A stretch of 64,000 nucleotides of DNA. It comes from Arthrobacter bussei. Lineage in GTDB: Bacteria > Actinomycetota > Actinomycetes > Actinomycetales > Micrococcaceae. The stretch lies in assembly GCF_009377195.2 (NCBI RefSeq), contig NZ_VJXX01000005.1, positions 62,001 through 126,000 of the forward strand. The letters run 5' to 3'. Below are positions 58,375 through 64,000 of the stretch, in pieces (within the stretch, counting starts at the first letter, position 1; the number at the start of each line of letters is the position of its first letter). The notes beneath the pieces are model-generated. The model saw only the letters and a list, made by a program, of their open reading frames with translations. It did not search any database and had not been told where the DNA came from. The position numbers were made by a program, and so were the translations under genes.

Positions 58375-59190
58375 TCAGCCCCGGCTGTGCCTCCCGGCCT
58401 TCTTGTCGGCCACATCGGCGGCGTCGCGCTCTGCCTCGGTCATCGCGCCGCCACCGAGGTGCGCCGGCATCCACCAGGCGCCCGCTTCGGGCGGGACCGG
58501 GAAGTCGGCGATGCAGGTCTCGATGCCGTCCTGCAGTTCCCGCCGCAGCCGCTCGGTCTCCTCGGCCACGTCGACGCCGGGCGAGTGGTGGATGGGCGGG
58601 CCGATGTGCAGGCGGATCGGTGACCGCCAGGCGCGCTTGAGCGAGAAGCCGTGCCCGCGGGTCAGCAGTCGGTGCGCACCCCAGACGCTGATCGGGATCA
58701 CGGGTACTCCCGCTTCCGCGGCCAGCCGCACAGGACCGGTCTTCAGGGCCCGGACGGTGTAGCTCCGTGACACCCCCGCCTCCGGCAGGATCGCGACGTA
58801 CTCACCGGCGCGCAGCTTCGCCAGCGCGTCGTCGTACGCCTCCGCTCCCGCCGTCCGGTCCGTGATGACGTGCCCGAGCCCGTGCACGAACGGACTCACG
58901 AACCAGTGCTCCGCGGCGCGCTTGGAGATCATGTACCTGGCCTGGATGCGCGCATGGTTCCACAGGACCAGTTCGGCGAACGCGAAGTCGAGGTAGCCGA
59001 AGTGCGTGATGGCGACGACCGCGCCGTGACCCGGGACCGCGCGGCGTGAGCGCCCGTTCAGCGGGTCCGAGGCGGGCAGGTTCTCGGTTCCCGTGACCTT
59101 GACGGGCAGGCGGAGCGCCGTGAACACGGACTTGCCCGCGTACACCACTGCCCGGTACATGCGGTCACTCTGCCGCGGCTTCCATCCCAT
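58375..59190 (-). CDS. 1-acyl-sn-glycerol-3-phosphate acyltransferase-like
   Basis: 271 aa. PlsC-type: ITHFGYLDFAFAEL (HX4D acyltransferase motif), an YMISKRAAEH block and LPEAGVSRSY in place of PEGT. Likely acylates a lysophospholipid or glycerolipid at the membrane. It lies 2 bp after the DUF1295 gene. Confidence 0.9.
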   Translation of the reverse strand: MGWKPRQSDRMYRAVVYAGKSVFTALRLPVKVTGTENLPASDPLNGRSRRAVPGHGAVVAITHFGYLDFAFAELVLWNHARIQARYMISKRAAEHWFVSPFVHGLGHVITDRTAGAEAYDDALAKLRAGEYVAILPEAGVSRSYTVRALKTGPVRLAAEAGVPVIPISVWGAHRLLTRGHGFSLKRAWRSPIRLHIGPPIHHSPGVDVAEETERLRRELQDGIETCIADFPVPPEAGAWWMPAHLGGGAMTEAERDAADVADKKAGRHSRG

Positions 59191-59192
59191 GC

Positions 59193-60002
59193 TCAGATCC
59201 CTCTTCCGGCCTTCGGCGGGAGCGGGAAGAACCCGCTCGTGCTCTCGATGTACTCTTTGTACCCCGGCCGGGCGGACATACGCTTCTCCGTCAGCGGTTT
59301 CCCGGTCTTGTTGGCAAGGGCCCAGTACATCAGCGCGGGGGACAGGACGGTCAGGACTCCCGGCCAGGAGTCGGCCGCGACGAGGAACAGACCCGTCCAC
59401 ACCATCGCGTCGCCGAAATAGTTGGGGTGGCGGGTGTAGCGCCAGAGGCCGGTGTCGAGCACCGTCCCCCGACGGGCGGGATCGTTCTTGAAGGACGCGA
59501 GCTGCTGGTCGCCGACGGCCTCGAAGAACAATCCCACCGCCCACGCGGCCGCGCCGATCCACGCGAGTGGCCCGAGGGTGCCGGTGCTGACCATGGCGAC
59601 CTGGATGGGCAGCGAGACGAAGAGCATGACCCCGGCCTGGGGCAGGTAGACCTTCCGCAGCGCGAGCACGGCTGCCGAGCCGGGGGGATCCGCAAGCATC
59701 TCCTCGTAGCGCGGATCCTCCTCGCCGCCGCGGGCCCGCCAGCCGATGAACCCGGCGAGGCGGAGGCCCCAGGCGGCGACGAGGACGAGCATGAGGACGC
59801 GGCGGCCGTCGTCGCCCTCGCCGGCAGAGGCCAGGAAGGTGATGACCGCCACGACCACGAAGCCGAGGCCCCACGTCACGTCGATGACCGAGTGCCGCCT
59901 CTGCACCGTGGCCACGGCGAAGGTCAGGGCCATCAGCACGACGACCCCCGCGATCGAGAGCAGCAGGCCGACGAGGAACGCGGACAGGGGGAAGTCGGTC
60001 AT
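59193..60002 (-). CDS. DUF1295 / steroid 5-alpha-reductase-like membrane protein
   Basis: 269 aa, six to seven membrane helices. DUF1295 motifs: SVIDVTWGLGFVVVAVITFL, GLRLAGFIGWRARGGEEDPRY, and RYTRHPNYFGDAMVWTG near the C-terminus. Related to NADPH-dependent steroid reductases and isoprenylcysteine methyltransferases; substrate unknown. ATG 60002 chosen because GAAGG is 5 nt upstream; a GTG at 60008 is an alternative. Confidence 0.92.
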   Translation of the reverse strand: MTDFPLSAFLVGLLLSIAGVVVLMALTFAVATVQRRHSVIDVTWGLGFVVVAVITFLASAGEGDDGRRVLMLVLVAAWGLRLAGFIGWRARGGEEDPRYEEMLADPPGSAAVLALRKVYLPQAGVMLFVSLPIQVAMVSTGTLGPLAWIGAAAWAVGLFFEAVGDQQLASFKNDPARRGTVLDTGLWRYTRHPNYFGDAMVWTGLFLVAADSWPGVLTVLSPALMYWALANKTGKPLTEKRMSARPGYKEYIESTSGFFPLPPKAGRGI

Positions 60003-60012
60003 GGGCACCTTC

Positions 60013-60107
60013 GATGGGTCGTGGCGGGGTCGTCGTGGGTCGTCGTGGGGTCGTGGCGGGGTCGTGGTGGGGTCGTCGCGGGGTCGTTGCGGGGTCGTCG
60101 CGGGATG
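60013..60107. repeat. Short tandem repeats of GGGGTCGTxGc type
   Basis: Roughly eight to nine degenerate copies of an ~11-bp unit (GGGTCGTSGYG) fill the region just upstream of the DUF1295 gene. Confidence 0.8.
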
Positions 60108-60138
60108 GCAGGGGCAGCCGTGGGAAGCGGAGTCGTTC

Positions 60139-60168
60139 TCATGCGGTCATGCGGTCATGCGGTCATGT
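60139..60168. repeat. TCATGCGG octamer repeats
   Basis: Three perfect 8-bp TCATGCGG units plus a partial one. Together with the preceding array, they fill most of the 181-bp gap (60003-60183) between two minus-strand genes. Confidence 0.85.
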
Positions 60169-60183
60169 CGAGAGGTCAGGCGG

Positions 60184-60918
60184 TCACGCCGTCACGCCGA
60201 GTGGGTCGGACGATCGGCACAGCAGGTCCGAGCGCCCGAGGACGGCGGGGGCGACGGCTGCTCCCGTGTCCTCGGCGAAGCGCCGGAGGAGGAATGAGGT
60301 GCTGAGGCCGTGCCAGACGGGGACGGTCCGGAACATGAAGTGGCCGGCGCCGAGCATCCGCACGTAGTGGACGTCCTCGGCGACGCCCACCGCCCGCCGC
60401 GCGAAGGAGAGCGACGACGTCGGGCTGGTCCACCGGTCCGTGTCCCCGTGCATGATGAGGACGTCCCGCCCCCGCACCGGTTCCACCGGACTGGAGGGTT
60501 CGAGCCAGGGAGCCAGGGCTGCGACGGCGCGCACCTGTGGATGGTCCGCGGCGTAGAGCGCGGTGAGGCCGCCCATGGAGTGGCCGAGGAGGTAGACCGG
60601 CAGCGAGGGATACTCGGCCGCGATGCGCGCGAGGGCCCAGCGTGCGTCCTTCAGGGCGGACTGGTCGGCGCCGTTCCAGCCGCGTACCCGGTTGCGGAGC
60701 GTCCACACCGCGAGTCCGTGCCTCCCGCCGTCGGCGGCGAGGCGCGCCGCGAAGGGGCGCATCCGCAGCGGACTGAGGTGCTGGGACTGCACCGCGTCGA
60801 AGCTGCTGGCCCTGCCCCCGTGGAGGACCAGTGCAACCCCGCGCACGTCGGAGTCCGCGCCGCCGGTCGAGACCATCGGGTCCCTGTCCCTCGCGGGGAG
60901 TGATGCCTGCGCTGCCAC
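60184..60918 (-). CDS. Alpha/beta hydrolase
   Basis: 244 aa. RGVALVLHGGRASSFDAVQ (oxyanion region), nucleophile in VYLLGHSMGGLTALYAADH, Asp in VLIMHGDTDRWT, His in LGAGHFMFR. Substrate unknown. GTG start at 60918 has AGAGGA 6 nt upstream; an internal ATG at 60876 is an alternative. Confidence 0.88.
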   Translation of the reverse strand: MAAQASLPARDRDPMVSTGGADSDVRGVALVLHGGRASSFDAVQSQHLSPLRMRPFAARLAADGGRHGLAVWTLRNRVRGWNGADQSALKDARWALARIAAEYPSLPVYLLGHSMGGLTALYAADHPQVRAVAALAPWLEPSSPVEPVRGRDVLIMHGDTDRWTSPTSSLSFARRAVGVAEDVHYVRMLGAGHFMFRTVPVWHGLSTSFLLRRFAEDTGAAVAPAVLGRSDLLCRSSDPLGVTA

Positions 60919-61043
60919 GTTCCGTCCTCTCACACCCCGGAGGGTCGTCCTCGTGCTGTCGGTCCTGCGGTGGCAGACGGGGCAGCCTGCACCGTCCCCG
61001 GTCTCCCCGGCGCTGCCGTCCCAGCCTCCCATGTTCTCCTGCG

Positions 61044-61049
61044 TAGAAT
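61044..61049 (+). promoter_or_regulatory. Candidate -10 (TAGAAT) for the YibE/F gene
   Basis: TAGAAT 82 nt before the GTG start at 61131; the gap to the divergent hydrolase is 212 bp. Confidence 0.4.
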
Positions 61050-61130
61050 CCGTACGGGCCGCAGCGCGACGCCGTCGTGCCTGCCGAACCCTCGCACCGC
61101 CCAGCCGTACCGACCAGCCGGAGGAGTTCC

Positions 61131-62702
61131 GTGGGCCACAGCCACCCGCACGCCATGAGCGCCACGGGGAGTTCGGAGCCGTCCGCATCCGCGATTGCCA
61201 CCCGCCGCCGCGCAACCCTCCTGCTCGCGGCCATCCTCGTGCCCATCGGCGTGCTGACCCTCGTCGCGATGGTGCTGCTCTGGCCGAGCGGCGACCGCGG
61301 CTCCCTGACCGTCGCCGATCCGTACGCCACGGCCGACGGCGTCAGCTTCGACCGCGGCACCGTCCGCGAGGTCGCCGAGGCGGACTGCCCGTCCTCCCAG
61401 GCGACCGTCGACGCCGGCGGGACGGCCCTCACCTGCACGGTCGCCTACACGCAACCCGCCCTCGGCGGTGACCTGATCCCCGTCGAGGTCACGCCGGAAC
61501 TGGCGCGGACGGACGCCGTCGGGGCCGGTGACGAGATCCGGTACCTGGACCTGTCCGAGGTCATGCAGGGCGGTGCCGCGCCTTATGTCTTCGTGGACTT
61601 CGTCCGGTCGGTCCCCATCGTCGCGCTCGCGGTGCTCTACGCCGTCGTCGTGATCGCGGTCGCCCGCTGGCGGGGGCTGCGCGCCATCGTCGGCCTGGTG
61701 GGAGCCCTCGTGATCCTCGCGCAGTTCATCCTGCCCGGCCTCCTCGAGGGGGCGCCCCCGCTGCTGCTCGGGCTCGTGGGCTCGGTGGCGATCATGTACG
61801 GCGTCCTGTACTTCGCGCACGGGTTCTCCGCGCGGACCTCCACCGCGCTCCTCGGTACCGTCTTCGGGCTGGCGGTGACGGCGCTCCTCGCCGCATGGGC
61901 CACGGATGCCGCGCATCTCACGGGGGTCGGGGACGAGAACGCCTACACACTGGTGAACGCCTCGGACAACCTGTCGATCTCGTCGATCATCCTGTGCGGC
62001 CTCATCATCTCCGGCCTCGGTGTGCTCAATGACGTCACGATCACGCAGGCGTCGTCGGTCTGGGAACTGCACGAGCTCGCGCCGGACACCTCCGGCCGCC
62101 GCCTCTTCGCCTCCGCGATGCGGATCGGCCGCGACCACATCGCCTCGACCGTCTACACGATCGCCTTCGCCTACGCCGGGGCGGCCCTGCCCATCCTGAT
62201 CCTCGTCTCCCTCTACGACCGCCCGCTCCTCGACACGCTCACGAGCGGCGAGCTCGCCGAGGAGGTGGTGCGAACCCTGGTCGGGTCCATCGGGCTCGTG
62301 CTCGCCATCCCGCTCACCACCCTGATCGCGGTGCTCGTGGTCAAGGCCGTCGGGCCGCGGGCCGCACGCGGTCACGGGGGAGGGCGCAACGGCGGAGGAC
62401 TCGACGGAGACCCGTCCGGCCGCACTCCCGGCCGCACTCCCGACGGCAGCCTCAAGGACGACACCGTCGACGGCATCTCCGACGACGCCCGGCTCGGTGG
62501 TGCCCTTGACGACGGCACCCGCCACGGTGGCACGTCCGACGACGGCACCAGGCACCACGGCGGGGTGACGCCCGCGGTCCTCGCCACCGACGGAGCGGGG
62601 ACGCTCGCGCCCGGCCAACGGCTCGTGGCGCTCGGCGAACGCCGCGCCCGCCGTGCCCGTCAGGCGGACGAGCCGGAGCAGGAGAGGGAGGGAGCGGAAT
62701 GA
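61131..62702 (+). CDS. YibE/F-family membrane protein
   Basis: 523 aa. One N-terminal helix (~25-50), an extracytoplasmic domain with a Cys pair (EADCPSSQATVDAGGTALTC), then ~7 helices of the YibE/F family (RGLRAIVGLVGALVILAQFILPGLLEGAPPLLLGLVGSVAIMYGVLYFAHGFS ...), split here as the family core RGLRAIVGLVGALVI and FAHGFSARTSTALLGT. A ~100-residue charged Gly/Asp/Arg/His-rich tail has short repeats (GRTPGRTPDG, DDGTRHGGTSDDGTRHHGG). Function unknown. GGAGGAG is 4 nt before the GTG. Confidence 0.9.
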   Translation: MGHSHPHAMSATGSSEPSASAIATRRRATLLLAAILVPIGVLTLVAMVLLWPSGDRGSLTVADPYATADGVSFDRGTVREVAEADCPSSQATVDAGGTALTCTVAYTQPALGGDLIPVEVTPELARTDAVGAGDEIRYLDLSEVMQGGAAPYVFVDFVRSVPIVALAVLYAVVVIAVARWRGLRAIVGLVGALVILAQFILPGLLEGAPPLLLGLVGSVAIMYGVLYFAHGFSARTSTALLGTVFGLAVTALLAAWATDAAHLTGVGDENAYTLVNASDNLSISSIILCGLIISGLGVLNDVTITQASSVWELHELAPDTSGRRLFASAMRIGRDHIASTVYTIAFAYAGAALPILILVSLYDRPLLDTLTSGELAEEVVRTLVGSIGLVLAIPLTTLIAVLVVKAVGPRAARGHGGGRNGGGLDGDPSGRTPGRTPDGSLKDDTVDGISDDARLGGALDDGTRHGGTSDDGTRHHGGVTPAVLATDGAGTLAPGQRLVALGERRARRARQADEPEQEREGAE

Positions 62703-62806
62703 CGCGGGGCTGGCGCAAGGCTTCGGCCGCGAAGCGGGCGTCCGCGCTCCCGGCGGTCCGGCCGGGGCCGGAATCCGGATTTGCCGCCCCTTGCGACAAT
62801 GGAGGG

Positions 62807-64000
62807 GTGACTGCAGTTTCCACCCGCCCCGCCCGCTCCGGTGCCCATTCGTCCGACGAGCCGGCCGCCGCGCCGCACGACCCGGCCGACGCCGCCCTGC
62901 GACTCGACCTCCCGCCCCTGACGCTCGGGAACATCACGGTGGACACGCCCGTGATCCTCGCCCCCATGGCCGGCATCACCAACAAGGCCTTCCGCCGGCT
63001 GTGCCGCGAGTACGGCGGCGGTCTCTATGTCTCCGAGATGGTGACCTCCCGTGCGCTCGTCGAGCGCACCCCCGAGTCGATGCGCATCATCTCCCACGAC
63101 GACGACGAGAAGGTGCGCTCGGTGCAGCTGTACGGCGTCGACCCGAAGACCGTCGGGGCAGCCGTGCGCCTCCTCGTGGAGGAGGACCGCGCCGACCACA
63201 TCGACCTCAACTTCGGCTGCCCGGTCCCGAAGGTCACCCGCAAGGGCGGGGGAGCGGCGCTTCCCTGGAAGCTCGATCTCTTCACGGGGATCGTGCAGAC
63301 CGCGGTCCGCGAGGCGTCGAAGGGTGACGTGCCGCTGACCATCAAGATGCGCAAGGGCATCGACGAGGACCACCTGACGTTCCGCGAGGCGGGGAAGATC
63401 GCCCGCGACAGCGGCGTGGCCGCCGTCGCCCTGCACGGACGCACGGCGTCCCAGTTCTACTCGGGGCAGGCGGACTGGAACGCCATCGCCGAACTGCGGG
63501 AGGCCCTTCCGGACATCCCCGTCCTCGGGAACGGCGACATCTGGAGCGCCGAGGACGCCGTCCGCATGGTGCGTCAGACCGGCGTCGACGGCGTCGTCAT
63601 CGGTCGCGGCTGCCAGGGCCGGCCTTGGCTGTTCGGGGACCTGATGAACGCCTTCGAGGGCAGTTCGACGCGGCACCGTCCCGGCCTCGGCCAGGTCGCG
63701 GACACGGTGTACCGGCACGCCGAACTCCTCGTCGAGACGTTCGGCAGCGAGATGATGGGCCTGCGGGACATCCGCAAGCACATGGCCTGGTACTTCAAGG
63801 GGTACGTGGTCGGTGGGGACCTTCGGGCCAGGCTCGCCACCGTCCCCACCCTCGAGGTGCTACGCGGCCTCCTCGCCGAGCTGGATCACGACTCGCCCTA
63901 CCCGGGCCAGGACGCGGAGGGACCGCGCGGCCGTGCCGGATCGCCGAAGAGGACCGCCCTGCCCGAGCACTGGCTCGAGGGTCGCGTGCTCAACGCGGCG
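62807..64000 (+). CDS. dusB: tRNA-dihydrouridine synthase DusB, 3' end off window
   Basis: At least 398 aa; the frame is open to the right edge. TIM-barrel flavoenzyme: LAPMAGITNKAFRRLC, catalytic Cys in DLNFGCPVPKVTRKGGGAALPW, HGRTASQFYSGQADW, GNGDIWSAEDA, GRGCQGRPWLF, RKHMAWYFKGY. Reduces uridines in tRNA. GTG 62807 is preferred because GACAAT lies exactly 6 nt upstream (leaderless); the same frame is open to an ATG at 62699 that overlaps the YibE/F stop and has a GGGAGG site, so a longer form from read-through mRNA is possible. Confidence 0.93.
   Translation, partial: MTAVSTRPARSGAHSSDEPAAAPHDPADAALRLDLPPLTLGNITVDTPVILAPMAGITNKAFRRLCREYGGGLYVSEMVTSRALVERTPESMRIISHDDDEKVRSVQLYGVDPKTVGAAVRLLVEEDRADHIDLNFGCPVPKVTRKGGGAALPWKLDLFTGIVQTAVREASKGDVPLTIKMRKGIDEDHLTFREAGKIARDSGVAAVALHGRTASQFYSGQADWNAIAELREALPDIPVLGNGDIWSAEDAVRMVRQTGVDGVVIGRGCQGRPWLFGDLMNAFEGSSTRHRPGLGQVADTVYRHAELLVETFGSEMMGLRDIRKHMAWYFKGYVVGGDLRARLATVPTLEVLRGLLAELDHDSPYPGQDAEGPRGRAGSPKRTALPEHWLEGRVLNAA

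Noticed and set aside
60013-60168. Possible CRISPR array
   Set aside because: The units are 8-11 bp with no spacers and no cas genes nearby; they are simple tandem repeats.

Overview
The window is very GC-rich and almost gap-free, with frequent GTG starts, many 4-bp ATGA gene overlaps and actinobacterial families throughout (type VII secretion, SAM-IV riboswitch, GatCAB beside ligA, actinobacterial-style hut operon). This fits an actinobacterium, most likely of the Micrococcaceae (Arthrobacter-like). The lineage is inferred from gene content and layout. No rRNA, tRNA, CRISPR array, phage or insertion sequence was recognised.

Region 1 (1-17.66 kb) is a type VII secretion (T7SS) and polymorphic toxin locus. 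A minus-strand operon runs from a small membrane protein through eccD, a MinD-like ATPase, a three-ATPase-domain eccC, a hypothetical gene and a DUF6177-like gene. Diverging from it on the plus strand are three small ESAT-6-like or helical proteins and a 1044-aa toxin. The toxin appears to carry two different warheads: a TNT-type NAD glycohydrolase domain followed by a Tox-REase-5-type nuclease domain. Two candidate immunity genes and a double-SseB-domain gene follow. FHA-domain genes lie at the left edge. EccB, EccE and mycosin are not in the window and may lie to its left.

Region 2 (17.7-29 kb) is mostly housekeeping: NAD-dependent DNA ligase (ligA), an inositol-monophosphatase-like gene, a DUF2087 gene, a fasciclin lipoprotein, a short-chain dehydrogenase facing a MerR regulator across a palindromic operator, a PadR regulator with a membrane protein, a GNAT acetyltransferase and gatC-gatA-gatB.

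Region 3 (29-37.4 kb) holds a phosphotransferase-fold protein, threonine catabolism (tdh-kbl), an FAD oxidoreductase, a CDF metal transporter, a TrkA-C/CPA2 antiporter pair and a siderophore-interacting reductase with a possible iron box.

Region 4 (37.4-45.5 kb) is histidine catabolism. hutH diverges from iclR-hutU-M20 hydrolase-hutF-hutI, with inverted repeats between them. No standard hutG is present. The M20 amidohydrolase sits where the deformylase step would be expected.

Region 5 (45.5-64 kb) is mixed: a CPBP membrane protein, a DUF1540 protein, a glyoxalase-like protein, metY-metX behind a SAM-IV riboswitch, a GDSL hydrolase, a carboxylesterase, an S4 RNA-binding protein, a YdcZ-type transporter, a secreted M28 peptidase, glyS, a GNAT protein, an acyltransferase, a DUF1295 protein, an alpha/beta hydrolase, a YibE/F protein and the start of dusB, which runs off the right edge. 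At about ten starts a -10-like hexamer sits exactly 6 nt before the start codon, which points to widespread leaderless transcription. Several gene ends are marked by perfect hairpins.
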